From Pseudomonas lundensis (GTDB lineage Bacteria > Pseudomonadota > Gammaproteobacteria > Pseudomonadales > Pseudomonadaceae): a DNA stretch of 64,000 nucleotides. Below, piece after piece: positions 28,136 through 40,042 of this stretch (the stretch's first letter is position 1; each line of letters begins with the position of its first letter). The stretch lies in assembly GCF_002269125.1 (NCBI RefSeq), contig NZ_NQKI01000006.1, forward strand, positions 1 to 64,000, given 5' to 3'. Under the pieces are notes generated by a model, which was not told the origin of the DNA, searched no databases, and saw nothing but the letters and a program-made list of their open reading frames with translations. Both the position numbers and the translations under genes were made by a program.

Positions 28136-30366
28136 GACACTGCCTCTTCTACTGCGACATTCATACCGACCTGCTTGCACAGCGCAAGGAAGTTGGGGAA
28201 CGACGTCGCAACGTTTGCACAGTCATGGATGCGAATCGGCGCAGAGGCACGCAAGGACGCCACGCTGAACGCCATCGAAATACGATGATCACCATGGCCA
28301 TGGACTTCGCCACCGCCTATCGAGCCACCGTCGATAATGATGCCGTCCGGGGTCGTCTCGCATTTCACGCCCAGTGCCAGCAAGCCATCTGCCATCACCT
28401 GAATACGGTCTGACTCCTTGACGCGCAACTCTTCCGCGCCACGCAACACCGTACGACCTTCAGCTACCGCAGCCGCCACAAACAACACCGGGAACTCGTC
28501 AATTGCCAGCGGCACCAGCGCTTGCGGAATGTCGATACCTTTAAGCTTCGCGGCACGCACATGCAGATCTGCAACGGGCTCGCCTCCGACTTCACGCTGG
28601 TTTTCAAGGGTAATATCGGCCCCCATCAAACGCAGAATGTCGATGACACCGGTACGGGTCGGGTTGATTCCGACATGTTCCAGCACCAGGTCGGAACCTT
28701 CAGCAATCGAAGCAGCAACCAGAAAAAACGCAGAGGACGAGATATCACCCGGCACTTCAATGTGTGTCGCAGTCAGCTTATGGCCCGACTCAACAGAAGC
28801 AGTGGCACCGTTGACAGTGACCGGATAGCCGAAGCCACGCAGCATGCGCTCGGTATGGTCACGGGTTGGCGCAGGCTCAGTCACCGAGGTCTTGCCTTCA
28901 GCGTACAAACCAGCCAGCAGCAGGCAGGATTTAACCTGTGCACTTGCCATCGGCAGGGTGTAATTCATGCCTTTTAGCGCATGGCCGCCTCGAATGGTCA
29001 TCGGAGGACGTCCTTCGGCGGCGGTTTCAATGACGGCACCCATTTCACGCAATGGATTGGCCACACGATTCATTGGGCGCTTGGTCAGCGAGGCATCACC
29101 GGTCAGGGTGGTATCAAACGGTTGCGCTGCCAACAAACCCGACAACAAGCGCATGGATGTCCCGGAATTGCCCAGATAAATCGGCCCCGGAGGCGCTTTC
29201 AGGCCGTGCAGGCCAACACCGTGAATCGTCACGCGCCCCTGATGCGGCCCCTCAATGACCACACCCATGTCACGAAAAGCCTGCAACGTTGCCAGCGCAT
29301 CTTCGCCTTCAAGGAATCCCTCTACCTCGGTCGTGCCTTCAGCCAACGAGCCGAGCATGATCGAGCGGTGAGAAATGGACTTGTCGCCCGGCACACGGAT
29401 GCGGCCAGTTGCGTGTCCACCAGGTTTTGCCAGGAAAATCAGATCATTCGTATTCATAGGGTCCACATATGCCCGGCGGGCCAGGATTTTACCGAAATGC
29501 TCGCGAGCAACACGGGCGCGCGTGAACACGCCCAATAACTGATGCCCGTCCCCTGCATCGACCGCGTCGCGCAAGGCGTCGAGGTCTGTGCGAAATGTAT
29601 CCAATGTGCGCAGAACCGCCTCGCGATTGGCGAGGAAAATGTCATGCCACATCACCGGGTCGCTGCCCGCGATCCTTGTGAAATCGCGAAAGCCACCCGC
29701 AGCGTAGCGAAAAATATCCAGATTCTCGTTGCGTTTGGCCAGTGAATCCACCAAACCAAATGCCAGCAAGTGTGGCAAATGACTCGTCGCCGCGAGGACT
29801 TCATCGTGACGCTCAACCTGCATGTGCTCGACGTCAGCCCCGAGGGCACGCCACATCGCATCCACCACCCTGAGCGCGTCGGGGTCCGTGTCGGTTAACG
29901 GCGTCAAAATGACTTTGTGCCGCTCGAACAGACGGGCATTTGATGCCTCTACCCCGCTTTGTTCGGAGCCCGCAATCGGATGCCCGGGCACAAAGCGTGG
30001 CGGCACACCACCAAACGCTTGAGCTGCTGCGCGCACTACGTTGCCTTTGGCGCTGCCGACGTCCGTCAGGATGGCCTGCCCCAGTTCCATGCCCGCCAAC
30101 TGAACGAGCATTTTCTCCATGGCCAGGATCGGCACCGCCAACTGAATCACATCAGCCCCGCGGCATGCTACTGCCAGATCCGCCTCGCAGCGGTCCACCA
30201 CGCCCAGATCGACAGCCAGGGCACGGGATGCAGCATCAAGATCGACGCCCACCACTTCCGCGCACAACCCGCTTTCACGCAGCCCCTTGGCAAATGAACC
30301 ACCGATGAGCCCCAACCCGACGACCACCAATCGGCCCACTAACGGCTTGACAGAATGCCTGGACAT
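28132..30366 (-). CDS. aroA: Fused prephenate dehydrogenase / EPSP synthase
   Basis: Bifunctional enzyme of 744 residues. The N-terminal TyrA part (about 1-290) has the NAD motif [13 protein letters not shown] and acts in tyrosine synthesis; the C-terminal AroA part (about 300-744) has [10 protein letters not shown] and GNSGTSMRL and makes EPSP in the shikimate pathway. The fusion is known from Pseudomonas. The start is the ATG at 30366, four bases past the hisC stop. It is part of the serC-pheA-hisC-tyrA/aroA-cmk-rpsA supraoperon. Confidence 0.95.
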   Translation of the reverse strand: MSRHSVKPLVGRLVVVGLGLIGGSFAKGLRESGLCAEVVGVDLDAASRALAVDLGVVDRCEADLAVACRGADVIQLAVPILAMEKMLVQLAGMELGQAILTDVGSAKGNVVRAAAQAFGGVPPRFVPGHPIAGSEQSGVEASNARLFERHKVILTPLTDTDPDALRVVDAMWRALGADVEHMQVERHDEVLAATSHLPHLLAFGLVDSLAKRNENLDIFRYAAGGFRDFTRIAGSDPVMWHDIFLANREAVLRTLDTFRTDLDALRDAVDAGDGHQLLGVFTRARVAREHFGKILARRAYVDPMNTNDLIFLAKPGGHATGRIRVPGDKSISHRSIMLGSLAEGTTEVEGFLEGEDALATLQAFRDMGVVIEGPHQGRVTIHGVGLHGLKAPPGPIYLGNSGTSMRLLSGLLAAQPFDTTLTGDASLTKRPMNRVANPLREMGAVIETAAEGRPPMTIRGGHALKGMNYTLPMASAQVKSCLLLAGLYAEGKTSVTEPAPTRDHTERMLRGFGYPVTVNGATASVESGHKLTATHIEVPGDISSSAFFLVAASIAEGSDLVLEHVGINPTRTGVIDILRLMGADITLENQREVGGEPVADLHVRAAKLKGIDIPQALVPLAIDEFPVLFVAAAVAEGRTVLRGAEELRVKESDRIQVMADGLLALGVKCETTPDGIIIDGGSIGGGEVHGHGDHRISMAFSVASLRASAPIRIHDCANVATSFPNFLALCKQVGMNVAVEEAVS

Positions 30367-30370
30367 GACA

Positions 30371-31483
30371 TCAACCACGAGCAAGAACCCTGCACAATGC
30401 TTCAAGCAAGCGGGCGTTTTCAGTGGGTAGCCCCACGGTGATGCGCAGGTGGTTCGGCATGCCGTAATTGGCGACGGGACGCACAATCACCCCCTCCTGC
30501 AGCAGGCCTTGATACACAGGGGCAGCTTCCTGCCCTACATCCAGCGCAATGAAATTGCCTTTGGACGGGATCCAGCTCAGGCCGAGCGCACTAAAACCCT
30601 CTTGCAACTGCTGCATACCGGCCTCGTTCAGACGCCGGCTTTGTGCCAGATACTCGATATCTTTGAGCGCAGCACAAGCAGCCGCCAACGCCAGGCTGTT
30701 GACATTGAATGGCTGCCGCACGCGGTTCAGCACATCTGCCACGACTGCCGCCGACAGGCTGTAGCCCACACGCAATGCTGCCAGACCGTAAGCTTTGGAG
30801 AAGGTACGCGATACCAGCAGATTCGGATAAGCAGACAGAAACTCCAGGCCATCCGGCAAATCGCCACCATCCGCGTATTCGATGTAGGCCTCATCCAGCA
30901 CAACCAGCACACGCTGCGGAACATCCTGCAAAAACTCATTCAACGCATTTGCATCGAACCAGGTTCCAGTCGGGTTGTTCGGGTTGGCGATAAACACCAC
31001 TCGCGTGGATTCATCTATGGCAGCCAACATGGCAGGCAGATCATGACCCCACGCTTTTGCAGGCACCACACGGGCTTGTGCACCCACAGCCTGCGTGACA
31101 ATCGGATACACCGCAAACGCATGCTCACTGAAGACGGCATTCAGGCCCGGCGCCAGATAGGCGCGCGCTACCAGCTCCAGAATGTCATTGGAACCGTTAC
31201 CCAGCGTCACCTGATCCAGCTCGACGCCACATTGCTCTGCCAGCAGGGTCTTTAAGGCAAAACCGTTGCCATCGGGATAACGCGTCAGCTCTGCCAGCGC
31301 ATCGCCAATAGCCGCCAACGCTTTAGGGCTCGGACCCAACGGGTTTTCGTTACTCGCCAACTTGACGATCGTGTCCGGATTAATCCCCAGCTCACGCGCC
31401 AGCTCATCCACAGGCTTGCCCGGGACGTAAGGCGAAAGTTGTTGCACGCCCGGCAATGCCAGGGCGAGAAAATCACCACTCAT
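30371..31483 (-). CDS. hisC: Histidinol-phosphate aminotransferase
   Basis: Class I/II PLP aminotransferase of 370 residues. SRTFSKAYGLAALRVGY has the PLP lysine; ANPNNPTGTW and LDEAYIEY are the usual substrate and cofactor motifs. In pseudomonads this copy, placed between pheA and tyrA-aroA, is thought to serve aromatic as well as histidine transamination. It is 11 bases downstream of pheA. Confidence 0.93.
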   Translation of the reverse strand: MSGDFLALALPGVQQLSPYVPGKPVDELARELGINPDTIVKLASNENPLGPSPKALAAIGDALAELTRYPDGNGFALKTLLAEQCGVELDQVTLGNGSNDILELVARAYLAPGLNAVFSEHAFAVYPIVTQAVGAQARVVPAKAWGHDLPAMLAAIDESTRVVFIANPNNPTGTWFDANALNEFLQDVPQRVLVVLDEAYIEYADGGDLPDGLEFLSAYPNLLVSRTFSKAYGLAALRVGYSLSAAVVADVLNRVRQPFNVNSLALAAACAALKDIEYLAQSRRLNEAGMQQLQEGFSALGLSWIPSKGNFIALDVGQEAAPVYQGLLQEGVIVRPVANYGMPNHLRITVGLPTENARLLEALCRVLARG

Positions 31484-31494
31484 GAGAAATCGCC

Positions 31495-32589
31495 TTAAAG
31501 AACCGCTTTCGGGTAGGAACCCAACACTTTGAGTGCAACTGCTTCCTGACTGATCTGTTCCAGCACACTTTTGACCAGCGGATCTCGGTGGTGACCCGCA
31601 AAATCAATGAAGAAAACGTAAGTCCATTTACCACTGCGCGAAGGACGCGTCTCGATGCGCGTGAGGTCGATGCCGTTTTCATGGAACGGCACCAGCAACT
31701 CATGCAGCGCACCCGGACGGTTACTCATGGACACAATGATCGATGTTTTATCATCACCGGTCGGCGGCACTTCCTGATTACCGATCATCAAGAACCGCGT
31801 GGAGTTGTCCGGACGGTCTTCAATCTTTTCGGCCAGTCGCGTCAGGCCATAGAGGCCCGCTGCCATATCACCAGCAATGGCTGCCGAGTTCCACTCACCT
31901 TTCACACGCTTGGCCGCTTCGGCGTTGCTCGATACGGCAATACGCTCGACATTCGGGTAATGCGCGTCCAGCCACTTGCGGCACTGGGCCAGCGACTGGG
32001 CGTGGGAATAAATGCGGCTGATGCTATCGGTCTTGGTGTTCTCGCCCACCAGCAAGTGATGGTGAATGCGCAACTCGACCTCGCCGCAAATCACCATATC
32101 GTGCTCAAGGAAGCTGTCGAGCGTGTGGTTAACAGCACCTTCGGTGGAGTTTTCCACCGGCACCACACCAAAATTCACTGCTCCGGCCGCCACTTCACGA
32201 AACACCTCATCGATTGCAGCCATTGGCTTGCTGATGACGGCATGACCGAAGTGCTTCATCGCGGCAGCTTGCGTAAAGGTGCCTTCCGGCCCCAGATAAG
32301 CCACCTTCAGAGGCTGCTCCAACGCCAGGCACGACGACATGATTTCGCGGAACAAGCGCGCCATCTCTTCGTTACCCAGCGGCCCCTTGTTGCGCTCCAT
32401 CACCCGCTTGAGCACCTGAGCCTCGCGCTCGGGCCGATAAAACACCGGCACCTCGCCCTCCGCCAGCGAGCCCATTTTTACCCGCGCGACCTCTTGTGCG
32501 CAGCGCGCGCGCTCACTGATCAACTCCAGGACCTTTTCGTCCAGGCTATCAATGCGCAAACGCAAGGCTTTGAGTTCCTGTTCGGACAT
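31495..32589 (-). CDS. pheA: Chorismate mutase / prephenate dehydratase (P-protein)
   Basis: Bifunctional phenylalanine enzyme of 364 residues: AroQ chorismate mutase (about 1-90), prephenate dehydratase starting at VAYLGPEGTFTQAAA, and an ACT domain with GALHELL and ETRPSRSGKWTY for feedback by phenylalanine. Its ATG overlaps the serC stop as TAATG, a sign of translational coupling. Confidence 0.96.
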   Translation of the reverse strand: MSEQELKALRLRIDSLDEKVLELISERARCAQEVARVKMGSLAEGEVPVFYRPEREAQVLKRVMERNKGPLGNEEMARLFREIMSSCLALEQPLKVAYLGPEGTFTQAAAMKHFGHAVISKPMAAIDEVFREVAAGAVNFGVVPVENSTEGAVNHTLDSFLEHDMVICGEVELRIHHHLLVGENTKTDSISRIYSHAQSLAQCRKWLDAHYPNVERIAVSSNAEAAKRVKGEWNSAAIAGDMAAGLYGLTRLAEKIEDRPDNSTRFLMIGNQEVPPTGDDKTSIIVSMSNRPGALHELLVPFHENGIDLTRIETRPSRSGKWTYVFFIDFAGHHRDPLVKSVLEQISQEAVALKVLGSYPKAVL

Positions 32590-33674
32590 TAGCCGTGTTC
32601 CTTTTCGAACGCTGCCATGTAGTCCACCAGCGCATTGACGGCGTTGATGTCCACTGCGTTGTAGATCGAAGCCCGCATCCCCCCCACCGAACGATGCCCC
32701 TTGAGGTTCAACAGGCCACGCGCCTCGGCACCCGCCAGGAACGGCTTGTCGAGACGGTCATCGGCCAGACGGAACGGAACGTTCATCCAGGAGCGGTCGG
32801 TTTTGTTGATCGGGTTGCTGTACAGACCGCTGGCATCAATGAAGTCGTAAAGCGTACGTTTTTTCACTTCATTACGCTTGCCAATGGCTTCCACCCCGCC
32901 CTGCTCTTTCAGCCACTCGAACACCAGGCCGGACAAGTACCATGCCAGCGTCGGTGGCGTGTTGTACATCGAGCCATTGTCGGCCGCGACCTTGTAATCG
33001 AGCATGGTCGGGCAGATTGAGCGTGCACGCCCCAGCAAATCTTCCCGAATGATGTTGACCACGATACCGCTCGGCCCGATGTTTTTCTGTGCCCCTGCGT
33101 AAATCATGCCGAAACGCGACACGTCCACCGGACGCGACAGGATGTCAGAGGACATGTCGGCCACCAGCGGCACGTCACCCGTTTCCGGAATCCAGTCAAA
33201 CTCCAGGCCACCAATCGTCTCGTTCGGCGCGTAATGCACATAGGCCGCGTCTTTGTTCAGATTCCATTCGTTCTGACCCGGAATCGCAAAGTAGTCGTAC
33301 GGCTTGGCCGTGGCAGCCACATTGACCGCACCAAAGCGCGATGCTTCTTCAATGGCTTTTTGGGACCAGATACCCGTGTCGATGTAATCGGCCTTGCCAT
33401 TTTCCGGCAGCAGGTTAAGCGGGATCTGAGCAAATTGCTGACTCGCGCCACCCTGCAGAAACAACACTTTGTAGTCCGAGGGAATAGACAGCAGGTCACG
33501 CAGGTCCTGCTCAGCCTTGGTGGCAATGGACACGAACTCATCGCTGCGATGGCTCATTTCCATAACTGACAGGCCTTTGCCATGCCAGTCGAGCAACTCG
33601 GACTGGGCACGCAACAGGACAGCTTCAGGAAGCGCAGCGGGTCCTGCGCAGAAGTTATAGGCTCGTTTGCTCAC
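32589..33674 (-). CDS. serC: Phosphoserine aminotransferase
   Basis: PLP enzyme of serine and pyridoxine synthesis, 361 residues. YNFCAGPAALPEAVL is the N-terminal signature and YAGAQKNIGPSG carries the PLP lysine. The GTG at 33674 gives the family length; an ATG ten codons earlier has no ribosome site. It heads the pheA-hisC-aroA cluster. Confidence 0.95.
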   Translation of the reverse strand: MSKRAYNFCAGPAALPEAVLLRAQSELLDWHGKGLSVMEMSHRSDEFVSIATKAEQDLRDLLSIPSDYKVLFLQGGASQQFAQIPLNLLPENGKADYIDTGIWSQKAIEEASRFGAVNVAATAKPYDYFAIPGQNEWNLNKDAAYVHYAPNETIGGLEFDWIPETGDVPLVADMSSDILSRPVDVSRFGMIYAGAQKNIGPSGIVVNIIREDLLGRARSICPTMLDYKVAADNGSMYNTPPTLAWYLSGLVFEWLKEQGGVEAIGKRNEVKKRTLYDFIDASGLYSNPINKTDRSWMNVPFRLADDRLDKPFLAGAEARGLLNLKGHRSVGGMRASIYNAVDINAVNALVDYMAAFEKEHG

Positions 33675-33783
33675 ATCCACTCTCGCTCTGATTTGGTGGG
33701 TCATGCAATAAATCGGTACTCGGCACTGCGGTTAAACGCGAGACCGCGCCCACGGGGGTGCCGATTTTTCATACGGGACAAAC

Positions 33784-33812
33784 AACAAGGGGGCGAATTC
33801 TCATCCGCCCCC
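33784..33812 (-). terminator. Probable terminator after gyrA
   Basis: GGGGGCG and CGCCCCC flank a 10-base loop at 33789-33812, followed on the minus strand by TTGTTGTTTG. It lies 12 bases past the gyrA stop. The T-tract is imperfect. Confidence 0.6.
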
Positions 33813-33823
33813 TGTGTGTCCGC

Positions 33824-36487
33824 TTATTCTTGCGGTGCTTCTTCGTCAGCGGCAGCCTCTAGCGGTTGCTCGTCGTCAGCGCCATCGCGCAGGACCTCGC
33901 CTTCGGCCTCGAGACCGCCTTCGCCCTCACCTTCGAGCTCTTCGCCTTCAACTTCAGAAGGCTCCTGAACCCGCTCAAGCCCAACCAGCGTTTCATCGCT
34001 TGCCAGCTTGATCAAGGTAACGCCCTGTGTGTTACGCCCCAAGCTCGATACTTCATCGACACGGGTGCGCACCAGCGTGCCCTGATCGGAAATCAGCATG
34101 ATCTCTTCACCATCCAGCACCTGAACCGCACCGACCAAACGGCCATTACGCTCATTGCTGACCATGGCAATTACACCCTGTCCGCCACGCTTGTATTCAG
34201 GGAACTCGCTGATCGGCGTGCGCTTGCCATAACCACGCGCCGAAGCGGTGAGGATCTGGCTGCCTTCTTCAGGAATCAGCATCGAAATCAGCTTTTGACC
34301 TTCTGGCAGACGCATGCCGCGAACACCGCGTGCCGTACGGCCCATGGCGCGCACGTCAGACTCTTTGAAGCGCGTGACCTTGCCGCCATCGGAGAACAGC
34401 ATGACTTCGCGCTCGCCATCCGTGATCGCAGCACTGATCAGCACATCGCCTTCATCCAGTTCCAGGGCGATCAAGCCGACGCTGCGCTGGCGGCTGAAGG
34501 CTTCCAGAGGGGTTTTCTTCACAGTGCCGTTGGCAGTGGCCATGAAGATGAAGTGACCTTCCGTGTATTGCTCGACCGGCAGCATGGTGGTGATGTATTC
34601 GCCATCATCCAGCGGCAACAGATTAACCAGCGGACGACCACGGGCTGCGCGGGAAGCCTCAGGAATTTCATAAGTCTTGAGCCAGTACACCTTGCCTTTG
34701 CTGGAGAACAGCAACAACGTTGTGTGGCTGTTGGCTACCAGCAGGTGAGCGATATAGTCCTCATCCTTGACGCCAGTAGCCGACTTACCCTTGCCGCCAC
34801 GGCGCTGAGCCTGGTACGCAGCCAGTGGTTGGGTCTTGGCGTAACCACCATGGGAAATGGTCACCACGCGCTCTTCTTCCGGAATCATGTCACCCAGCGT
34901 CAGGTCGAGGCGGGCATCGAGGATTTCGGTACGGCGCACATCACCGTATTCGGCGCGGATCACTTCCAGCTCTTCGCGAATCACTTCCATCAATCGCACA
35001 GCGCTGTTGAGGATACGGATCAGCTCGCCGATCTGGTTCAGGATTTCCTGATATTCGGCCAGCAGCTTCTCGTGCTCAAGGCCGGTCAGGCGGTGCAGGC
35101 GCAATTCAAGAATGGCCTGAGCCTGCTCTGGCGACAGGAAGTACTTGCCATCACGCAGACCGTATTGCGGGTCCAGGTTCTCTGGACGGCAGGAGTCGGC
35201 ACCGGCGCGCTCGACCATGGCCACCACAGCGGTGGACTCCCAAGGGGTGCTGATCAGCGCTTCCTTGGCTTCCGACGGCGTTGGCGAGGCCTTGATCAGG
35301 GCAATCACAGGATCGATGTTGGACAGTGCTACCGCCTGGCCTTCAAGGATGTGACCGCGTTCGCGGGCTTTACGCAGCTCGAATACGGTGCGGCGAGTGA
35401 CGACTTCGCGGCGGTGACGCACGAAGGCTTCCAGCAGATCCTTGAGGTTCAGGATGCGCGGACGACCGTCGATCAGGGCCACGATGTTGATGCCGAACAC
35501 GCTTTGCAGCTGAGTCTGGGCATACAGGTTGTTGAGGATGACTTCCGGAACCTCACCGCGACGCAGCTCGATCACGACACGCATACCGTCTTTGTCGGAC
35601 TCGTCGCGCAGCTCGGTGATGCCTTCGAGCTTTTTCTCTTTGACCAGTTCGGCGATCTTTTCGATCAGACGCGCCTTGTTCAACTGGTAAGGCAGCTCGG
35701 TGATCACGATCTGCTGACGACCACCGACCTTGTCGATGTCTTCGATGATCGAGCGGGCACGCATATAAATACGGCCACGACCGGTGCGATAGGCTTCGAT
35801 GATGCCGGCACGACCGTTAATGATGGCCGCTGTCGGGAAGTCCGGGCCCGGAATGAACTGCATCAACTCATCGACGCTCAGCTCAGGGTTATCGATCAGC
35901 GCCAGGCAGCCGTCGATTACTTCACCCAGGTTGTGCGGCGGAATGTTGGTGGCCATGCCCACGGCAATACCGCTGGAGCCGTTGACCAGCAAGTTCGGAA
36001 TACGGGTGGGCATGACCGCCGGGATCATTTCCGTGCCGTCGTAGTTCGGCACCCAGTCCACGGTCTCTTTGTGCAAGTCGGCCAGCAGCTCGTGGGCCAA
36101 CTTGGTCATGCGCACTTCGGTGTATCGCATGGCCGCAGCGTTATCGCCGTCGACCGAACCGAAGTTACCCTGACCGTCTACCAGCAGGTAGCGCAGGGAG
36201 AATGGCTGAGCCATTCGAACGATGGTGTCGTAAACCGCAGTATCACCATGCGGGTGATACTTACCGATTACGTCACCGACCACACGGGCAGATTTCTTGT
36301 ACGGCTTGTTCCAGTCGTTGTTCAGTTCGCTCATTGCAAACAGCACACGCCGGTGCACGGGCTTCAAGCCATCGCGTGCATCAGGCAGTGCCCGCCCGAC
36401 AATTACGCTCATTGCGTAGTCGAGGTAGGACTGTTTCAGCTCGTCTTCGATATTGACCGGGAGGATTTCTTTGGCCAGTTCGCCCAT
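33824..36487 (-). CDS. gyrA: DNA gyrase subunit A
   Basis: Type II topoisomerase subunit of 887 residues, starting at [12 protein letters not shown] (ATG 36487). The catalytic tyrosine is Tyr122 in AMRYTEVRM. The quinolone-determining positions are Thr83 and Asp87 in HGDTAVYDT, the normal Pseudomonas residues. The C-terminal beta-pinwheel ends in a long acidic tail rich in Glu and Asp. The gyrA-serC order is conserved in Pseudomonas. Confidence 0.98.
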   Translation of the reverse strand: MGELAKEILPVNIEDELKQSYLDYAMSVIVGRALPDARDGLKPVHRRVLFAMSELNNDWNKPYKKSARVVGDVIGKYHPHGDTAVYDTIVRMAQPFSLRYLLVDGQGNFGSVDGDNAAAMRYTEVRMTKLAHELLADLHKETVDWVPNYDGTEMIPAVMPTRIPNLLVNGSSGIAVGMATNIPPHNLGEVIDGCLALIDNPELSVDELMQFIPGPDFPTAAIINGRAGIIEAYRTGRGRIYMRARSIIEDIDKVGGRQQIVITELPYQLNKARLIEKIAELVKEKKLEGITELRDESDKDGMRVVIELRRGEVPEVILNNLYAQTQLQSVFGINIVALIDGRPRILNLKDLLEAFVRHRREVVTRRTVFELRKARERGHILEGQAVALSNIDPVIALIKASPTPSEAKEALISTPWESTAVVAMVERAGADSCRPENLDPQYGLRDGKYFLSPEQAQAILELRLHRLTGLEHEKLLAEYQEILNQIGELIRILNSAVRLMEVIREELEVIRAEYGDVRRTEILDARLDLTLGDMIPEEERVVTISHGGYAKTQPLAAYQAQRRGGKGKSATGVKDEDYIAHLLVANSHTTLLLFSSKGKVYWLKTYEIPEASRAARGRPLVNLLPLDDGEYITTMLPVEQYTEGHFIFMATANGTVKKTPLEAFSRQRSVGLIALELDEGDVLISAAITDGEREVMLFSDGGKVTRFKESDVRAMGRTARGVRGMRLPEGQKLISMLIPEEGSQILTASARGYGKRTPISEFPEYKRGGQGVIAMVSNERNGRLVGAVQVLDGEEIMLISDQGTLVRTRVDEVSSLGRNTQGVTLIKLASDETLVGLERVQEPSEVEGEELEGEGEGGLEAEGEVLRDGADDEQPLEAAADEEAPQE

Positions 36488-36760
36488 GAGAAGCCTGATT
36501 CCTTTTTCGGGTGAAACTTCGCCACATCCATTCGGGACGAACGAAGCTCGCCGATGCTGGCCACGTGCCAAGCAACGACTTACGACAAATCAACGAGTTA
36601 TGACACGGATTTGCGCATTAAGGGCAACCCCTGCGGGGCACCCTGGAAACCGCCGGATGTTATCACAATCGCCGCCACGCACCTATCCCCCAGATGCGCA
36701 TGCCACACAGTAAGTGCACCAATTATCGGCTCAAACGCGCTCTGGGGAGCCGAGAGCGTC

Positions 36761-37837
36761 TTAATGCAGCCGCTTGCGGCACATTAGCTGAGCCATTTTG
36801 GCGGCATCCGGACGTTCGACAATGCCCTTTTCAGTCACGATCACATCGATCAGGTCCGCAGGGGTAACGTCAAATACCGGATTGAACGCCTGGACGTGGG
36901 CACCAACCCGCTTACCGCCCACACTCAGCAGTTCATCCCCCTCACGCTCTTCGATCGGAATGGCCTCGCCGCTGTCCATTTCCATGTCAATGGTCGAGCT
37001 GGGCGCGACCACCATAAACCGCACACCATGGTGCATGGCATTGACTGCCAACTGGTAAGTACCGATTTTGTTCGCCACATCGCCATTGGCCGTAATGCGA
37101 TCTGCACCCACAATCACCCAGGTCACCCCTTTGGTTTTCATGATGTGAGCCGCAGCCGAATCCGCATTCAGCGTCACTGGAATACCTTCATTGGCCAATT
37201 CCCAGGCGGTCAGGCGTGAACCTTGCAGCCACGGCCGGGTTTCATCGGCATAGACCTGTTCAATCATGCCTTCCAGGAACGCAGCACGAATCACGCCCAG
37301 CGCCGTCCCAAACCCACCGGTCGCCAGCGCACCGGTATTGCAGTGAGTCAACACTGCCTGGGCGTTGCCTTGATGACGACGAATCACATCAACACCCAGC
37401 TGCGCCATCGTCAGGTTGGCTTCGCGATCACTCTCATGAATGGCCAGGGCTTCATCTTCGAGGGCCTGCAGGGCATTCTCGCGATGCTGCACACGGGCCA
37501 GACGCTCGCGCATGCGGTTGAGCGCCCAGAATAAGTTGACCGCCGTCGGCCGCGAATCGGCCAGCAGCATAAAATCGGCCTCCAGTGCTGCCACCCAGTC
37601 ACCGCCAGCGGCCTTGCGCGTGCGTGCAGCGAGCACCACGCCGTAACCTGCCGCAATACCAATCGCCGGCGCACCACGCACCACCATGTCACGAATGGCC
37701 TGTGCGACACCTTCGGCGCTGGTGTAGGCCAGCCAGCTTTCCTCAAACGGCAAAATGCGCTGATCCAGCAGATACAGGGCCTCGCCCCGCCAGTCGATGG
37801 CCTTCACCTTTTCCGCCGCCAGCAGTCGATCGCGCAT
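36761..37837 (-). CDS. mtnA: Methylthioribose-1-phosphate isomerase
   Basis: Isomerase of 358 residues in methionine salvage. [12 protein letters not shown] and [10 protein letters not shown] are the family motifs, with [20 protein letters not shown] near the C-terminal half. The ATG at 37837 gives the usual length; the frame extends upstream without conserved sequence. It diverges from an MTA/SAH deaminase gene, and the two may share a promoter region. Confidence 0.95.
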   Translation of the reverse strand: MRDRLLAAEKVKAIDWRGEALYLLDQRILPFEESWLAYTSAEGVAQAIRDMVVRGAPAIGIAAGYGVVLAARTRKAAGGDWVAALEADFMLLADSRPTAVNLFWALNRMRERLARVQHRENALQALEDEALAIHESDREANLTMAQLGVDVIRRHQGNAQAVLTHCNTGALATGGFGTALGVIRAAFLEGMIEQVYADETRPWLQGSRLTAWELANEGIPVTLNADSAAAHIMKTKGVTWVIVGADRITANGDVANKIGTYQLAVNAMHHGVRFMVVAPSSTIDMEMDSGEAIPIEEREGDELLSVGGKRVGAHVQAFNPVFDVTPADLIDVIVTEKGIVERPDAAKMAQLMCRKRLH

Positions 37838-37870
37838 GCCTTCCCCCATCACCCAGAAACAAAGCCGCCG

Positions 37871-37876
37871 ATTATA
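37871..37876 (-). promoter_or_regulatory. Possible -10 box for mtnA
   Basis: An exact TATAAT on the minus strand 33 bases before the mtnA start. No good -35 at 17 bases spacing was found. Confidence 0.35.
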
Positions 37877-37912
37877 GCGAGCCCTCTTGCAAGACGCTCG
37901 GGTATACTTCGC

Positions 37913-37918
37913 CTCCTT
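37913..37918 (+). promoter_or_regulatory. Possible -10 box for the MTA deaminase gene
   Basis: TATACT on the plus strand 27 bases before the deaminase start. The -35 is weak. Confidence 0.3.
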
Positions 37919-37945
37919 TTTATAAAGCACTGGACACCCTTTTCG

Positions 37946-39277
37946 ATGCCGATTGCTACTGCGCCCCTCGACTTATTACTGTTGCCAACCTGGTTGGTGC
38001 CTGTCGAACCCGCCGGCGTCGTACTCAAGGACCACGGCGTGGGGATCCGTGACGGACGCATCGTGTTCATTGGCCCGCGCGCCGCGGCCTTGAAACACAC
38101 CGCGCATGAAACCCGCGAGCTGCCAGACATGCTGCTCTGCCCGGGGCTGATTAACGCGCACGGGCATGCGGCGATGACGCTGTTTCGCGGCATGTCCGAT
38201 GACCTGCCTCTCATGACCTGGCTGCAAGACCATATCTGGCCCGCAGAAGGCAAATGGGTCGACGAAGCCTTCGTGCGCGACGGCACCGACCTTGCGATTG
38301 CCGAGCAGCTAAAAGGCGGCATCACCTGCTTCAGTGACATGTACTTTTACCCCAAGATCGCGTGCGACCGGGTTCACGAAAGCGGTATTCGGGCGCAGGT
38401 GGCCATTCCAATCCTCGATTTCCCGATCCCCGGCGCCAGCACGGCGGATGAATCGTTGCGCCAGGCGGTCGAGCTGTTTGGCGACCTTAAATTTCATCCG
38501 CGCATCAAGATCGCTTTTGGGCCCCATGCGCCCTACACGGTCAGCGACGAGAACCTGGAAAAAATCCGCGTTGTGGCCGATGAGCTGGACGCGGCGATTC
38601 ATATGCACCTGCACGAAACGGCATTTGAAGTGCATCAGGCGCTTGAGCATAACGGCGAGCGCCCACTGGCCCGCTTGTCCCGACTGGGCCTGCTGGGCCC
38701 GCGCTTCCAGGCCGTTCACATGACCCAGATCAGCGATGACGACCTGGCGATGCTGGTAGAAAGCAACTCCAGCGTGATTCACTGCCCCGAGTCAAACCTG
38801 AAACTGGCCAGCGGCTTCTGCCCGGTCGAGCGCTTATGGCAGGCCGGGGTGAATGTGGCCGTTGGCACGGATGGCGCAGCCAGCAACAATGACCTCGACG
38901 TATTGGGCGAAACCCGTACTGCCGCCTTATTGGCCAAGGCAGTTGCAGGTTCGGCCACGGCGCTGGACGCCCACCGCGCCTTGCGCATGGCCACCCTCAA
39001 CGGCGCCCGCGCCTTGGGCCTGGAAAGCGATATCGGCTCCATTGAAATCGGTAAATATGCAGACATAGTGGCCTTTGACCTGAGCGGGCTCGCCCAGCAG
39101 CCGGTCTACGATCCCGTGTCGCAACTGATCTACGCCACAGGCCGTGATTGCGTGCAACACCTGTGGGTAGGCGGTAAACAGCTGGTCGAAGACCGACGCC
39201 TGACCCGCCTGGACGAGCAACAGTTGGTCAGCACCGCCAAAGCCTGGGGCGAGCGCATCGCCAGCCAGGCCCATTGA
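37946..39277 (+). CDS. mtaD: 5-methylthioadenosine/S-adenosylhomocysteine deaminase-like amidohydrolase
   Basis: TRZ/ATZ-family metal-dependent hydrolase of 443 residues. The metal motif [15 protein letters not shown], the conserved HLHET and the later [12 protein letters not shown] are typical of MTA deaminases. Together with the divergent mtnA this fits the Pseudomonas route in which MTA is deaminated before breakdown to methylthioribose-1-phosphate. Substrate preference within the family is inferred from the neighbour. Confidence 0.88.
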   Translation: MPIATAPLDLLLLPTWLVPVEPAGVVLKDHGVGIRDGRIVFIGPRAAALKHTAHETRELPDMLLCPGLINAHGHAAMTLFRGMSDDLPLMTWLQDHIWPAEGKWVDEAFVRDGTDLAIAEQLKGGITCFSDMYFYPKIACDRVHESGIRAQVAIPILDFPIPGASTADESLRQAVELFGDLKFHPRIKIAFGPHAPYTVSDENLEKIRVVADELDAAIHMHLHETAFEVHQALEHNGERPLARLSRLGLLGPRFQAVHMTQISDDDLAMLVESNSSVIHCPESNLKLASGFCPVERLWQAGVNVAVGTDGAASNNDLDVLGETRTAALLAKAVAGSATALDAHRALRMATLNGARALGLESDIGSIEIGKYADIVAFDLSGLAQQPVYDPVSQLIYATGRDCVQHLWVGGKQLVEDRRLTRLDEQQLVSTAKAWGERIASQAH

Positions 39278-39340
39278 TTCCAACGCGTGGGCGCAAGCCC
39301 GCCGCATTACCCGGATTTTTCAGTTTTAGAGGATTTACCC

Positions 39341-40039
39341 ATGAGCAACGTTGACCACGCCGAGATCGCCAAATTCGAAGCGCTTGCCCATCGCTGGTGG
39401 GACCGCGAAAGCGAATTCAAGCCGCTGCATGACATCAATCCGCTGCGCGTCAACTGGATTGACGAACGGGTGCAACTGGCCGGCAAAAAAGTGCTCGACG
39501 TCGGCTGCGGCGGCGGCATTCTCAGCGAATCCATGGCCCAACGCGGGGCACAGGTGACGGGCATCGACATGGGCGAAGCGCCACTGGCCGTTGCCCGCCT
39601 GCATCAACTGGAATCCGGTGTGGAAGTGGATTACCGCCAGATCACCGCTGAAGCACTGGCTGAAGAAATGCCGGGGCAATTCGACGTGGTGACCTGCCTT
39701 GAAATGCTTGAGCACGTGCCAGATCCTGCGTCGGTCATCCGCGCCTGCCATCGCTTGGTCAAACCCGGCGGCCAAGTGTTCTTCTCCACCATCAACCGCA
39801 ACCCTAAAGCCTACCTGTTCGCGATCATTGGCGCCGAATACATCATGAAGCTGATCCCGCGCGGGACCCACGACTTCAAGAAGTTCATCCGCCCTTCCGA
39901 GCTGGGTGCATGGAGCCGTCAAGCCGGACTGAGCGTCAAAGACATCATCGGCCTGACCTACAACCCGCTGACCAAGCACTACAAGCTGGAATCGGACGTC
40001 GACGTCAACTACATGATCCAGACCCTGCGCGAGGAGTAA
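39341..40039 (+). CDS. ubiG: Ubiquinone biosynthesis O-methyltransferase
   Basis: SAM-dependent methyltransferase of 232 residues that performs both O-methylations of ubiquinone. VLDVGCGGG at 52-60 is the SAM site and [11 protein letters not shown] is a UbiG feature. The ATG at 39341 has AGAGGA about eight bases upstream; the longer open frame adds unconserved residues. It is followed after three bases by mupP. Confidence 0.95.
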   Translation: MSNVDHAEIAKFEALAHRWWDRESEFKPLHDINPLRVNWIDERVQLAGKKVLDVGCGGGILSESMAQRGAQVTGIDMGEAPLAVARLHQLESGVEVDYRQITAEALAEEMPGQFDVVTCLEMLEHVPDPASVIRACHRLVKPGGQVFFSTINRNPKAYLFAIIGAEYIMKLIPRGTHDFKKFIRPSELGAWSRQAGLSVKDIIGLTYNPLTKHYKLESDVDVNYMIQTLREE

Positions 40040-40042
40040 CCC

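Noticed and set aside
33866..36514. Open frame of 882 codons on the plus strand opposite gyrA
   Set aside because: A shadow of gyrA codon usage with no domain or suitable start context.
36600..36660. GC-rich hairpin between mtnA and gyrA as a terminator
   Set aside because: The stem is broken by mismatches and no T-run follows on the minus strand.
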